A stretch of DNA of 64,000 bases from Brachyspira hampsonii 30446 (GCF_000316195.1 NZ_JH994110.1:975253-1039252), one strand, 5' to 3'; positions 1-10,581 are shown, numbered from the stretch's first letter. Program-made: numbers and translations. The notes: generated from the letters alone by a model not told the origin.

Positions 1-1376
1 AGGAAAAAGCCAATTATTACGGTGTATCTTTAGAAGATGAAGTTGATATAATTGAAGTTAATAGATGGATAGAACTAGAAGAAGCTATCATCTATGAGAA
101 TAGAGGTGCAGGTTTAATAAAAAAATATGAAGTACTTTACAAATGCAACAAAGTTTATTATGAGGAACTAAAAAAAATGGAAAAAGAAGAGATTATTAAT
201 ATACTAAGTCAAAAAAAGCAGATCATACTTCAAGGGGCTCCGGGTACTGGAAAAACTTATTCTACTGCAGAAATTGCTGTTAATCTAATTGATGAAAAAG
301 TACCAGATGACAGAAAAGAAGTTATGAAAAGATATAAAGAGCTTATAAAAAATAATCAGATATTTTTCACAACTTTTCATCAGTCAATGGATTATGAAGA
401 GTTTGTTGAAGGATATAAACCTATTTCTAATGACGGAAATATATCTTATGAAATAACAGACGGAATTTTTAAAGAGGCTTGTAATAAATCAAAAGAAGTT
501 GGTAAAATAGGATTAGAAGAGGCATGGAATAATTTTACGTATGATTTTTCTAATAGAGATATTAAAGGAATAGATAAAAATACAGGTTATTTGGAATTAA
601 AAACATTAGTAAATAATAATACATTTTATTTGTCTATAGATGATAACAATATAGTTAGGTATCTTCCTGAAAATAATAAAACTGAGAAATGGGTACATTT
701 AAATAATAGAGTAAAAGAATTTTATTACTCATTAAAAAATGAAAAAAATATAGGTTCTATATCTTATGTTAAGCCTCTATTAGAATATTTAAAAAAAGAA
801 TATCATTTATCAGAGCCTATTGAAAATAATGAAAATAAAGTTGTGCTTATAATAGATGAAATTAACCGCGGTAATATAGCAAAAATATTCGGAGAGCTTA
901 TTACATTATTGGAAGCTGATAAAAGAAAAAATGCTGACAATGAAATAGAAGTTAAACTGCCTTATTCCAAAGAAATATTTTCTGTGCCTGGCAATTTATA
1001 TATAATAGGTACTATGAATACAACTGACAGAAGCATAGGATATATTGATTATGCTTTAAGAAGAAGATTTGCATTTATAACTATTAAAGCAGATAAAGAA
1101 AAAATTGAAAATTATTATAATGATAATGAAGAATTAAAAACAAAAGCTTCTGCACTATTTAATAATATAGAAAACATTATTAAAGAAAAATTAAATGAAG
1201 AATTCGAGATTGATGATATTATGATAGGGCATAGCTATTTTATGGCTAAAGATGAAGAAGAGCTAAAAAGAAAATTAGATTATGAAATAAAGCCTTTATT
1301 ATTAGAGTATTATAAAGACGGTATATTAAAAAGTGATGACAATATAAAAAAATCTATTAAAGATTTGGCAATATAA
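1..1376 (+). CDS. mcrB: McrB-like AAA+ GTPase, restriction motor subunit (5' end outside window)
   Basis: This is the nucleotide-driven subunit of a McrBC modification-dependent restriction system; in that family McrB recognises modified DNA, forms a ring and uses GTP to translocate DNA for McrC. Counted from the ATG at 177, the Walker A motif GAPGTGKT is at residues 20-27, the Walker B stretch VVLIIDEINRGN starts near 222, and GTMNTTDRS followed by ALRRRFAF (sensor and arginine finger) starts near 277. These are diagnostic of McrB. The reading frame is open without a stop from base 3 through 177, so that ATG is internal and the DNA-recognition N-terminus lies left of the window. mcrC follows after 5 bases. 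Whether the missing N-terminal domain reads 5-methylcytosine or another mark cannot be told here. Confidence 0.9.
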   Translation, partial: EKANYYGVSLEDEVDIIEVNRWIELEEAIIYENRGAGLIKKYEVLYKCNKVYYEELKKMEKEEIINILSQKKQIILQGAPGTGKTYSTAEIAVNLIDEKVPDDRKEVMKRYKELIKNNQIFFTTFHQSMDYEEFVEGYKPISNDGNISYEITDGIFKEACNKSKEVGKIGLEEAWNNFTYDFSNRDIKGIDKNTGYLELKTLVNNNTFYLSIDDNNIVRYLPENNKTEKWVHLNNRVKEFYYSLKNEKNIGSISYVKPLLEYLKKEYHLSEPIENNENKVVLIIDEINRGNIAKIFGELITLLEADKRKNADNEIEVKLPYSKEIFSVPGNLYIIGTMNTTDRSIGYIDYALRRRFAFITIKADKEKIENYYNDNEELKTKASALFNNIENIIKEKLNEEFEIDDIMIGHSYFMAKDEEELKRKLDYEIKPLLLEYYKDGILKSDDNIKKSIKDLAI

Positions 1377-1381
1377 TTCTT

Positions 1382-2635
1382 ATGGATAATTTAAATAATC
1401 AATGCGAATGTAAATTTTGTAAAAATAATTCTGCTTCATTTAATGAGCATAAGGATATAAAGTGTGATTTACTTATTGAATATATAAATAATTCAAAATA
1501 CAGAGAATACATATTTGGAGAAAATTCATACGGCAAAACTCTTTCATATTATATAGGTGCTTTCTGGCTTGATAATGAATATACAAAAAATATTATAATT
1601 AATCCTAAAATATATAATATTGATTTTATGAAAATGTTTTCAAAATGCTTGTCCTATTCAAGTATAATAAAAGATTTTGATAAAATATACAGCATTAATT
1701 TTGAAGAGCCTCCTATAGATTATAAAGGAAATATATTAAAAAAAGGACTTGATGTATTAACGAGTATACATTTTTTGAGAATGCTTGAATTAGAACTTCA
1801 TAATGGGCTTAAAAGAAATTTTATAAGAAAAGAAGAAAATCTTAATTCAAAAATAAAAGGTAAAATAAACTTTTCAAATCATATAAAGAAAAATATTATG
1901 GCTGCCAGAAATGACAGGGTATACTGTTCTTATTTTGATTATGATATAAACTGTTTGGAAAATAGAATATTAAAAAAGGCATTAAAAATATGCTATTCCA
2001 ATATAGGAAGTATTTATAATTCTTTTTCTTGTATGAGCTTTTTTTCTGAAGTATCTGATGAGCTTCATTTTTATGAACTTCATAATATAAAATTAAATCC
2101 CCTATATAAAAAATATAAACTTCTTATAAAATTAGCTATTAATATAATCAAATTAAAAAGATATAAGGACTCATGCAATGAAAATGAAGCTCCTCCTTTT
2201 TATATCGATATGTCATTATTATTTGAGAAATATGTTTATGCTTTACTTATTGATTCATTAAAAGATAAGTCAGAAATATTATATCAGAAAAGTGTTTTAA
2301 ATAATAAATTTATATTAGACTTTATAATTAAAGGTAGTGAATATAATTATATAGCAGATACAAAATATAAGGAAATTTATAATAATGACAATGGTTATGA
2401 AAAAGATGATATTAAACAGCTTTCAGCTTATTCTAGAATTAGAAAAGTAGTTGAACATTTAAAAAATGATAAAGAGTATTATAACGATGATAATTATGTA
2501 GCAAAATGTTTAATAATATATCCTTCAAATAATATTGATGATATAAAAATAAATTTAGAAAATATAAAAAATATTGATGATTTTGTAAAATTTTATAAGT
2601 TAGGAATATATATACCAAGATTTATTTCAAATTAA
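1382..2635 (+). CDS. mcrC: McrC-like endonuclease subunit
   Basis: 417 aa. This is the nuclease partner of McrB; McrC proteins activate the McrB GTPase ring and cut DNA with a C-terminal PD-(D/E)xK domain. The catalytic signature is visible late in the protein as FILDFIIKG followed by IADTKYKE, which supplies the acidic pair and the lysine. The middle (about residues 120-200) shows the LxxLHNGLKR and NRILKKAL stretches typical of McrC. The N-terminus has a CxCxxC cluster (residues 9-14), which is unusual and could be a metal site. The start lies 5 bases after the mcrB stop with no clear Shine-Dalgarno sequence, consistent with translational coupling. Confidence 0.88.
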   Translation: MDNLNNQCECKFCKNNSASFNEHKDIKCDLLIEYINNSKYREYIFGENSYGKTLSYYIGAFWLDNEYTKNIIINPKIYNIDFMKMFSKCLSYSSIIKDFDKIYSINFEEPPIDYKGNILKKGLDVLTSIHFLRMLELELHNGLKRNFIRKEENLNSKIKGKINFSNHIKKNIMAARNDRVYCSYFDYDINCLENRILKKALKICYSNIGSIYNSFSCMSFFSEVSDELHFYELHNIKLNPLYKKYKLLIKLAINIIKLKRYKDSCNENEAPPFYIDMSLLFEKYVYALLIDSLKDKSEILYQKSVLNNKFILDFIIKGSEYNYIADTKYKEIYNNDNGYEKDDIKQLSAYSRIRKVVEHLKNDKEYYNDDNYVAKCLIIYPSNNIDDIKINLENIKNIDDFVKFYKLGIYIPRFISN

Positions 2636-2671
2636 TAATTTTATATTTTCTAGTAAATTCATTTTATACAA

Positions 2672-2700
2672 TTGCTATTTTAATAGTTTTATTATATACT
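2672..2700 (+). promoter_or_regulatory. Candidate sigma-70 promoter for lepB
   Basis: A -35-like TTGCTA (2672-2677) and a -10-like TATACT (2695-2700) are separated by 17 bases, upstream of lepB and after the mcrC stop. The -10 matches consensus at 5 of 6 positions; the -35 is weaker. Found by reading only, no start-site data. Confidence 0.5.
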
Positions 2701-2737
2701 TTTACATCAATATTTATTATTGCAAGGGGTTAAATTA

Positions 2738-3787
2738 ATGGAGAATCCTATAAAAAATATTACAGAAACAATAATAGGCGAATGCCGTAATTTTAAACAT
2801 ACATTAAAAGAAATATTATATGCAATAGTTATTGTTCTTCTTATAAATACATTTTTAATACAGAATTATCAAATACCAACAGGCTCTATGATACCTATTA
2901 TAATGCCCGGAGACAGACTCTTTGCAAATAGATTCGTTTACGGAGTTAAATTGCCTTTTACAGACGGACTTTTAGGATACAGACTTCCGAAGATAAAATC
3001 ACCTCAAAGAGGAGATTTAGTAGTATTCAGAGCTCCTCCTTCTGCTTCTTTCGGATGCGAGTCTGCTATGCCTTATTATGAACCTTCGCCTTTAGTTCAG
3101 ATGCTTAAATTACCTGTTATGATATTTGCTTTAACTCCTTTTACTTGGGACCCTAGATTTTTACTTGCAGACTATATAGGAGAGAAACTTACAGGGGGTA
3201 CTCATTTAGCACCTGCTAATTTATTTTTGGGACTTAAAACTGTAGATTTGGATCCTAGAAAAGAGTTTGTAAAACGGGTTATAGCTACAGCTGGAGAAAC
3301 CGTAGAGATTAGAAACAAAAAAATAATTATCAATGGAAGTGAAATAGAAGATAAATGGGGATATTTTTTCTATGGTGATGACAGAGAATTTGTACCTATT
3401 ATAGATATTTATGGTCCTATATATGTGCCTAAAAAAGGAGATGTTATAATATTTAAAAAGCTGGTTGATAGGGCTGATTATTATAATGATCTTAGTTCTT
3501 TTGAAGTTTATATTAATGATAAAGTGGTAAGCGATGATATTAAATTATGGTATTGGATGAATATATATGTACCTAATACTAAAGACAGACCTGATGAATA
3601 TATATACAATGTACCTGAAGATTATTTCTTTGTAATGGGTGATAATAGAGATCAAAGCTGCGACAGCAGAATGTGGGGACTTGTTCCTTACAGACATATA
3701 AAAGGTCAACCTATGGTTGCTTGGATACAATCAAAAAGACCTGATGATGTGCCTCAGGGTTTCTTTAAATACTTTATAATAAAATAA
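2738..3787 (+). CDS. lepB: Signal peptidase I
   Basis: 349 aa from the chosen start. This membrane serine/lysine protease removes signal peptides from exported proteins. One N-terminal membrane helix (about residues 26-42) is followed at once by the nucleophile motif PTGSM with Ser50; the general-base lysine is Lys179 in EFVKRVIA. The late motif GDNRDQSCDSRMWG is the classic GDN-x-S-x-DSR box. It is longer than most bacterial LepB because of inserts between the boxes. I chose the ATG at 2738 because AAGGGG lies 9 bases upstream; an in-frame TTG at 2720 has no ribosome binding site. The next gene starts 11 bases downstream, so the two are probably co-transcribed. Confidence 0.95.
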   Translation: MENPIKNITETIIGECRNFKHTLKEILYAIVIVLLINTFLIQNYQIPTGSMIPIIMPGDRLFANRFVYGVKLPFTDGLLGYRLPKIKSPQRGDLVVFRAPPSASFGCESAMPYYEPSPLVQMLKLPVMIFALTPFTWDPRFLLADYIGEKLTGGTHLAPANLFLGLKTVDLDPRKEFVKRVIATAGETVEIRNKKIIINGSEIEDKWGYFFYGDDREFVPIIDIYGPIYVPKKGDVIIFKKLVDRADYYNDLSSFEVYINDKVVSDDIKLWYWMNIYVPNTKDRPDEYIYNVPEDYFFVMGDNRDQSCDSRMWGLVPYRHIKGQPMVAWIQSKRPDDVPQGFFKYFIIK

Positions 3788-3798
3788 AGAATTAAAAT

Positions 3799-5445
3799 AT
3801 GTACGATCAAATTTCTAAAGATACTTTAAAAGAATTATTCAAAATTTGGAAAGCTAAAAATATAGAGGATTTAGAAATTAAATCCTCTAATGTTTCCTTA
3901 GTTTCTTTTAAATTTTATGCTTTATCTAAAGAAGCTAAAGATATTGTTCTTTATGTACTTAAAAATGAAAGCAGAGAATTAAATTCTATAGATATAGCAT
4001 ACTCATTAAAGTATAGTCAGAAGCAAGTACCTGCATTTTTTGACTATATTAATGAAATAAAAAAATCAGGGCTTTTATACTTAAAAATAAAAAGAAGAAG
4101 ATTAAATTCTCATGACGATACTTTGTATTTTCTTCCAAATGTAAAATCAATAATAGAAAGTATAATTTTAAAAGATGATATTAAAATATCATATTATACA
4201 GATCTGCCGTATACTGCTAATACTTATAAAAAATATCTTCAAAAAATTATACATATATATGAAAATGGAAACATTATAGAATATAGTAAGGCAAAAATAG
4301 ATGATGATGAATTATTTACTTTATGCAAATCTAATATTCTTGCTGTTTATTTTTATCAAAATGATCTTAAGGTTTATGTTGCTGTCAATAATAAAAATGT
4401 TTTAGAGAATTTAGAGAAGAGTTTAAAAGAGAATATTGAAAGTTCAGTTTTTATTTATAATCATTTTAATATATTGAATGATATTGAAACTTTTATATAT
4501 GAATGCGATGTTCAGAAATTATCTTCTGATGATATTAATGTAAATTTTTTAACTAATAATTTGGATTCTTCTGTTATAATAAATATATGTTTAAAATTGG
4601 ATTTGATTAAATTAGATAATAAAAATTTTATATCATTGGAATATGATAATATAAAAAAATATCTTTCATCTTCCATAGAAGAAAGAATGGATAATATAAC
4701 AAAAAAAGTTTATAAAAATTATTCTGATTATTATAAGCATATTTTTGCCATTATGGAGAAAGAAAGCATATCAAAATCAGTACTGTTTATGAAATTGAAA
4801 GAAAAATATAATATTTCTATAACTGCTGAAACATATAATAGTATTATTTATTCTATGTTTATTTTAGGAATTGCTGAAGCATCTTTTTATGAGAATGCTG
4901 TGCTTGCAGTTAGGAATATCAATACTTATTCAGAAGAAAGTAATTTAAAAAGATCATTTATTAATGGAAATTTTGAACTTACATTGATAAATCATTATTT
5001 GTTTTCTAATAATTTTATTTATATGTGTAATTTGTATTTTGAACTTGATAAGCAGGAAACAGTATACACTTATACTATGACAGAAGAAAACATATTAAAA
5101 GGAAAAACTATTATAAGCGATGAAGAATCTGAGTATTCATTTAATAAATTTTTGGCAGTATTAAAAAATACATTATTAGACAATAATGTAGATATTCCTA
5201 AGCATATAGAAACTAGTATAAAGAGATGGTATGAAAGAGGTATTATTTCTTATGTATATGACAATGTTACTCTTGTTATAATAAAAGATGCCAATAAATT
5301 AGAAGAAATAATTTATGAGGCTAAAAGAAAAGGCATAATTATAACAAAAATTAATGATGAATATGCTATCGTAAAATCTAGTTCTGCAACTAAAAAAAGC
5401 CTTACCAAATTTTTAAGACAAAGAAAGATAATAGTAACATTCTAA
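3799..5445 (+). CDS. Unassigned protein with helicase-associated (XPB-type C3-like) C-terminus
   Basis: 548 aa, no signal peptide and no membrane segment. I do not firmly recognise it. Residues about 50-110 look like a winged-helix fold (alternating helices, then a basic KIKRRRL wing). The C-terminal part (about 395-548: a FELTLINHYLF segment, a long helical stretch, IKRWYERGII, VTLVIIKDANKLEEI) resembles the Helicase_C_3 / XPB-Ssl2 helicase-associated domain found in several bacterial proteins without a helicase motor. No Walker A or DEAD box is present, so helicase activity is not suggested. It lies between lepB (11 bases) and queA (22 bases). The domain assignment is inference and needs a profile search. 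Confidence 0.6.
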   Translation: MYDQISKDTLKELFKIWKAKNIEDLEIKSSNVSLVSFKFYALSKEAKDIVLYVLKNESRELNSIDIAYSLKYSQKQVPAFFDYINEIKKSGLLYLKIKRRRLNSHDDTLYFLPNVKSIIESIILKDDIKISYYTDLPYTANTYKKYLQKIIHIYENGNIIEYSKAKIDDDELFTLCKSNILAVYFYQNDLKVYVAVNNKNVLENLEKSLKENIESSVFIYNHFNILNDIETFIYECDVQKLSSDDINVNFLTNNLDSSVIINICLKLDLIKLDNKNFISLEYDNIKKYLSSSIEERMDNITKKVYKNYSDYYKHIFAIMEKESISKSVLFMKLKEKYNISITAETYNSIIYSMFILGIAEASFYENAVLAVRNINTYSEESNLKRSFINGNFELTLINHYLFSNNFIYMCNLYFELDKQETVYTYTMTEENILKGKTIISDEESEYSFNKFLAVLKNTLLDNNVDIPKHIETSIKRWYERGIISYVYDNVTLVIIKDANKLEEIIYEAKRKGIIITKINDEYAIVKSSSATKKSLTKFLRQRKIIVTF

Positions 5446-5467
5446 ATAACAATGAGCGGTAAAAGTT

Positions 5468-6547
5468 ATGACAGATTATTTTAATAAAGAAACCTATAAT
5501 TTTTATTTACCTGAGAACTTAATAGCAACTAATCCTAATTATGAAAGAGATCATTGTAAATTAATGACTTTAAATAAGAATACGGGTAAATTAGAACATA
5601 AGATATTTGCAGATATTATTAATTATTTAAATAAAGATGATGTATTAGTTTTAAATGACAGCAAAGTAATACCTGCTAGAATATATGCAAAGAAAAATAC
5701 AGGAGGAAATTCAGAGATTCTTCTTCTTAATAAAGTTAATAATGACGATAGTATTTGGGAGTGCATTATAAGAGGTAAGAATATCAAAGAGAAAGATATA
5801 TTATATTTGAATTACAGTCATTTAGAAAATGCAGGAGGTATTGAGGCATTAATAGAAAAAGATAATATATCAACTAAAATAATAAAATTTTCAAAATCAT
5901 TGACAAGCGATATTTTAGATGCTATAGGAAAGATTCCGCTTCCTCCGTATATAATTCAAAGCAGAAAAAGAAAAGGTGAGGAAGAATACAATAGTCATGA
6001 TAAAGAGTTTTATCAAAATGTATATGCCAAAAATGAGGGCAGTATAGCTTCTCCTACTTCCGGACTTCATTTTACAAAAGAGCTTTTAGAGAAAATAAAA
6101 TCTATTGGAGTTACTGTATGCTATGTTACATTGCATGTAGGTTTCTCAACTTTTAATCCTCTAAAAGAAGATGATTTAAGAAATCATATTATGCATGAAG
6201 AAAAGTTTATTATACCAAAAGAAAGCTATGATATTATAATAAATGCCAAAAAAGAGGGGAGAAGAGTTGTATCATGCGGAACTACAGTGGCAAGAGTATT
6301 GGAAAGCGAATATGATAATTATGATTTTAAAAGAATGGAAGGCTCCACTAATATATTTATTTATCCGCCTTATAAGTTTAAATGCGTTGATGCTTTAATT
6401 ACTAATTTTCATACCCCGCACTCTACACTTCTTGCTATGGTTAGTGCTTTTGCCGGATATGATAATATAATGAATGCATATAAAACAGCAGTAGAAAATA
6501 ATTATAGATTTTTTTCTTACGGCGATGCTATGTTTATGTTTGAATAG
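5468..6547 (+). CDS. queA: S-adenosylmethionine:tRNA ribosyltransferase-isomerase
   Basis: 359 aa. QueA transfers and isomerises the ribosyl part of SAM onto 7-aminomethyl-7-deazaguanine in tRNA, the penultimate step of queuosine synthesis. Family landmarks are in order: FYLPENLIAT and ERDHCKLM near the N-terminus, LVLNDSKVIPARI (residues about 57-70), the IPLPPYI stretch, the EGSIASPTSGLHFT motif and the C-terminal TNFHTPHSTLLAMVSAFAG. Length is normal. It is last in the lepB group and converges with the minus-strand gene ending at 6552, leaving a gap of only 4 bases. A preQ1 or Tgt gene is not seen in the window. Confidence 0.95.
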   Translation: MTDYFNKETYNFYLPENLIATNPNYERDHCKLMTLNKNTGKLEHKIFADIINYLNKDDVLVLNDSKVIPARIYAKKNTGGNSEILLLNKVNNDDSIWECIIRGKNIKEKDILYLNYSHLENAGGIEALIEKDNISTKIIKFSKSLTSDILDAIGKIPLPPYIIQSRKRKGEEEYNSHDKEFYQNVYAKNEGSIASPTSGLHFTKELLEKIKSIGVTVCYVTLHVGFSTFNPLKEDDLRNHIMHEEKFIIPKESYDIIINAKKEGRRVVSCGTTVARVLESEYDNYDFKRMEGSTNIFIYPPYKFKCVDALITNFHTPHSTLLAMVSAFAGYDNIMNAYKTAVENNYRFFSYGDAMFMFE

Positions 6548-6551
6548 ATTT

Positions 6552-7270
<719 letters not shown>

Positions 7271-7350
7271 AATAATGTCTCCATATAAATGTAAAAAATA
7301 TTTACTTTTATATGATACAATAAAAATGAAAAATATCAATTATTAAATAA

Positions 7351-8301
7351 TTATTTTACTACTTCTTTTATAATTCTATGGAAATTTTTATATTCTATTT
7401 TCTCTATTTCTTCATTATTAAATCCGGCTTCTTTTAATTTGATTATAATATCATAAGACTTTGATGCATTTTCTAACCCTTTTATATAAGGAGCATCTTC
7501 ATCTTCAAAATATTCATTATAATCAAAACCAAGCCCCACATGATCTATTCCTATTTTATCAGCTATATATTTTATATGATCTATTCCTCTGTCTATATTT
7601 TGTTTTTCTTTGTTTTCATCAATGAAGCCTTTATAAGAATTAAATCCTATAACGCCATTAACATCTCTTATTGCTTTTAATTGTTCATCTGTAAGATTTC
7701 TCATGCTATTGCATAATGCTCTGGAATTAGAATGTGAGGCTATAACAGGGCAGGAAGTAATATCCATAACATTAAAGAAAGATTTATCATTCAAATGCGA
7801 TACATCAACTATCATGCCTATATCCTGCATTTTTTTTACAGCCTTTTTTCCTAAATCAGTTAATCCTCTTGATGAATTTCCTCTCACTCCCGTAGCTAAT
7901 TTATTTTCTTCATTCCAAGTAAGACTAGCATGTCTTGCCCCATACTCATAAAACTCGTCTATCAAATCAATATTATCATCTATGGATATAAGTCCTTCAA
8001 ATCCTATAAATATATATAATTTGTTTTCTTTTTGTGCATTGATAATATCATTATAATTCTTTGCTATTAATATAATATCATTTATATATTCAAGTTCTTT
8101 ATTTATAGAATACTGAATTTCTCTTACTCTTTCTAATGCTCTATTATAATTTTTCGGCTCAGTCCATATAACAAATATAGCGCCTCCTATCTTACCCTTT
8201 ATCATATTTTCATAATGATACTTTTTTATAATATTGTTTTCACCTTTTAAAGTTTTTACAGCAACATCAGTCCATATATCAGAATGAGCATCAAAAATCA
8301 T
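7351..8301 (-). CDS. Membrane dipeptidase (renal dipeptidase family, M19)
   Basis: 316 aa from the chosen start. M19 enzymes are TIM-barrel zinc hydrolases that cleave dipeptides, often with D-residues. The first metal ligands are in DAHSDIW (His6, Asp8), the bridging Glu is in GFEGL, and later ligands are in VIASHSNSRALC and the H-bearing VDVSHLND stretch; GLGFDYNEYF near the C-terminus supplies the last acidic residue. I chose the ATG at 8301 because AGAAGG lies upstream; the longer frame to 8373 would run into the previous gene. It follows the ECF S-component gene by 25 bases on the same strand, so it may be co-transcribed with it. Cytoplasmic, as no signal peptide is seen. Confidence 0.88.
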   Translation of the reverse strand: MIFDAHSDIWTDVAVKTLKGENNIIKKYHYENMIKGKIGGAIFVIWTEPKNYNRALERVREIQYSINKELEYINDIILIAKNYNDIINAQKENKLYIFIGFEGLISIDDNIDLIDEFYEYGARHASLTWNEENKLATGVRGNSSRGLTDLGKKAVKKMQDIGMIVDVSHLNDKSFFNVMDITSCPVIASHSNSRALCNSMRNLTDEQLKAIRDVNGVIGFNSYKGFIDENKEKQNIDRGIDHIKYIADKIGIDHVGLGFDYNEYFEDEDAPYIKGLENASKSYDIIIKLKEAGFNNEEIEKIEYKNFHRIIKEVVK

Positions 8302-8326
8302 ATTTATTCGCCTTCTTTTTAATTGA

Positions 8327-8926
8327 TTAATTTTTATTACTATTATCATCATTGCGGTCATTATTTGAATCATTTATACATTCATTTTTTTGAAATAGAA
8401 TGATTTTTTTTATTGCTATATATACAATAATGCATGATAGTATTTTATCAAATATATTCGTTAATAATCTTATTATGAAAGAGGCATGAAAAATATCTAC
8501 TCCGTTTTCATTTAAAATTTTGATAAAGCTGTCTATTTTTGCCCCTGTAAATCCGTCAGATAAAACTACAGATATTGGAGTTCCTATTAAAGATGATATT
8601 ATACCAATGATAATTCCTGATATAATGGCTGGTATTATATTAAAATTAATTTTTCTCGCTATAAGCCCAATTATTATCCCTATTAATGCATTTATTACTG
8701 CAAAATTTAAATGCGAATAGTTTATAAACAATGATATTATAATATTTGTTAATATCCCTACAATAGCACCGTAAATAGGTCCTAGCAAAACAGCCGACAA
8801 AATAGTGCCTACAGAATCTAAAAATAAAAATGGTATTTTAAATAATAATACTATAAATGTTAAAGCAAAATTTATTACTATTGCTATAAAAGCTATTAAT
8901 ATATTGTATTTTAAATCATTATTCAT
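8327..8926 (-). CDS. ECF transporter S component (substrate-binding membrane subunit)
   Basis: 199 aa, five to six hydrophobic segments. The stretch FLDSVGTILSAVLLGPIYGA followed by ILTNII (residues about 35-60) is the pattern of energy-coupling-factor S components, which bind a vitamin or other small substrate and need a shared ECF ATPase module from elsewhere in the genome. The substrate cannot be read from sequence. An Asn/Asp-rich tail ends the protein. The ATG at 8926 is preceded by GGA with 7-base spacing; a TTG four codons earlier is the alternative. The M19 dipeptidase gene follows. Confidence 0.8.
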   Translation of the reverse strand: MNNDLKYNILIAFIAIVINFALTFIVLLFKIPFLFLDSVGTILSAVLLGPIYGAIVGILTNIIISLFINYSHLNFAVINALIGIIIGLIARKINFNIIPAIISGIIIGIISSLIGTPISVVLSDGFTGAKIDSFIKILNENGVDIFHASFIIRLLTNIFDKILSCIIVYIAIKKIILFQKNECINDSNNDRNDDNSNKN

Positions 8927-9114
8927 TTTCTTTTCCAAATAATTCAGTAAAATATAATTATTTAAGTAATATTCAGCATTAAATTATGTTTTTATTGCTG
9001 CAATATTAGTATCTTCATAATTTTCCAGATTTTTGAAATATATAATCTATTATAATATAATAAAATATTATAACGAAATAAAATTTATTTTCAATATTAT
9101 TTTTACATATAAAA

Positions 9115-9149
9115 AACTCCTAGTAAATATATATTATTTACTAGGAGTT
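9115..9149 (-). terminator. Rho-independent terminator of nox
   Basis: Perfect 15-bp inverted repeat (9115-9129 with 9135-9149) and a 5-base loop, followed on the minus strand by a run of six T (9111-9116 as A on the plus strand). It lies 24 bases after the nox stop. Confidence 0.92.
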
Positions 9150-9173
9150 AATTTATTCTTTAATTATTATTTA

Positions 9174-10532
9174 TTATTTAGCAGTATAAGCAACCATAGT
9201 CATCCAAGATAATGGTTTGTTGTAATGAGGTAGGAAGAAGAAGTCAGATAAAGCAAATTCCTGAACAGTCATACCTCTTTGTATAGCTAAAGAGAATGCA
9301 TGTATAGCTTCAGCATGATTATGTTTAGAAGCAATTTGAGCACCTAATAAACGGCCTGTACCTTCTTCATAAACGATTTTTACTAATACATCTTCGTTGC
9401 CAGGCATAAATTCAGGTCTTTCAGAATCTTTAAAGAAGTTAGATTTTGCTTTTAATCCTTTTTTCTTAGCAGTTTCTTCAGACCAACCAGTAGAAGCCAT
9501 ACTATATCCGAATACACATATAGCATTAGAACCTTGAGTACCGCAGTATTCAACATGTTTTCCTAAAGCATTATTAGCAGCAACAATACCCATTCTTACA
9601 GCATTAGTAGCTAAAGCAATATACTCTTGTTTTTCAGAAGCTCTTGAATATACAGTAGCACAGTCTCCTATAGCATAAACATCAGGATCTTTGCTTGATC
9701 TCATAGTAGTATCTACTACAATAGCACCGTTAGGTAAAGTTTCCAAATAGTCTTTATAAAGTTCGCTATTAGGTCTGAAACCAACAGACATAACTACCAT
9801 ATCTACATCATAAGAACCTTTATCGGTAACAACTTTTTTAACTCTGTCATCACCTTCAAACTTTTTAACAGTTTCACCTAAACGCATTTCTATTCCAGCA
9901 TCTATGATTCTTTTTTCAGCTTCATCAGTGATTTCTTTATCAAAATAGTTAGCCATAACTCTAGGCATAGATTCCATTAAGATAACTTCTTTACCATGGT
10001 TTTTGAATGCTTCTATAAGCTCAACACCTATATAACCAGCACCAACAACCATAACTTTTTTTACTTCAGGTTTAGCTATTTCATTAATGATATCCTGTCC
10101 TTGTTGGAATAATTTAGCGAAGAAAATACCTTTTTTAAGACCGTATTCAGTACCTTCTTGTTTTAATCCTTCTATAGGAGGAGTTACAGGCCAAGAACCA
10201 GTAGCAAGTATAAGTTTATCATAATTGTCTTCAAACTCTTTACCTGTTTTTAATTCTTTGATATGTAATTTTTTGTTAGCCCAGTCTATTTTTGTTACTT
10301 CATGTCCCATATAAACATCGATGCCTTCAGATTTCAAACCTTCAGGACTAGCATAGAATAAACCTTTAGGATCTTTTACTACGCCGCCAACCCAAAGAGC
10401 GATACCGCAGGCTAAGAAAGATATATTATCATTTCTGTCATAAGTTACAACTTGACAATTAGGATCTGTAGCTTTTAAAGTTTTTGCTGCCCATGTACCT
10501 GCATGGTTGCAGCCGATTACGATAACTTTCAT
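9174..10532 (-). CDS. nox: NADH oxidase, water-forming type
   Basis: 452 aa flavoprotein that oxidises NADH with oxygen, giving aerotolerance and regenerating NAD+. An FAD-binding Rossmann motif GCNHAG is at residues 7-12, the redox-active cysteine is Cys42 in SFLACGIAL, the NAD-binding motif VVGAGYIGVELIE sits near residue 160, and VYAIGDCATV is the second FAD contact. The C-terminal dimerisation domain is complete (DFFFLPHYNKP). Single-cysteine enzymes of this group (Nox, CoA-disulfide reductase) look alike; the nox call rests on close likeness to the well-known Brachyspira gene. It is monocistronic: a strong promoter at 10582-10610, AGGGG before the ATG, and a hairpin terminator. High expression is inferred from these signals. 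Confidence 0.95.
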   Translation of the reverse strand: MKVIVIGCNHAGTWAAKTLKATDPNCQVVTYDRNDNISFLACGIALWVGGVVKDPKGLFYASPEGLKSEGIDVYMGHEVTKIDWANKKLHIKELKTGKEFEDNYDKLILATGSWPVTPPIEGLKQEGTEYGLKKGIFFAKLFQQGQDIINEIAKPEVKKVMVVGAGYIGVELIEAFKNHGKEVILMESMPRVMANYFDKEITDEAEKRIIDAGIEMRLGETVKKFEGDDRVKKVVTDKGSYDVDMVVMSVGFRPNSELYKDYLETLPNGAIVVDTTMRSSKDPDVYAIGDCATVYSRASEKQEYIALATNAVRMGIVAANNALGKHVEYCGTQGSNAICVFGYSMASTGWSEETAKKKGLKAKSNFFKDSERPEFMPGNEDVLVKIVYEEGTGRLLGAQIASKHNHAEAIHAFSLAIQRGMTVQEFALSDFFFLPHYNKPLSWMTMVAYTAK

Positions 10533-10581
10533 AATATTTTAACCCCTTATTAAAAATAAATTGTATTAAAATTTTTTGCTT

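Noticed and set aside
2720-2737. TTG start for lepB, six codons earlier
   Set aside because: The AAGGGG ribosome site lies inside this extension and fits the ATG at 2738.
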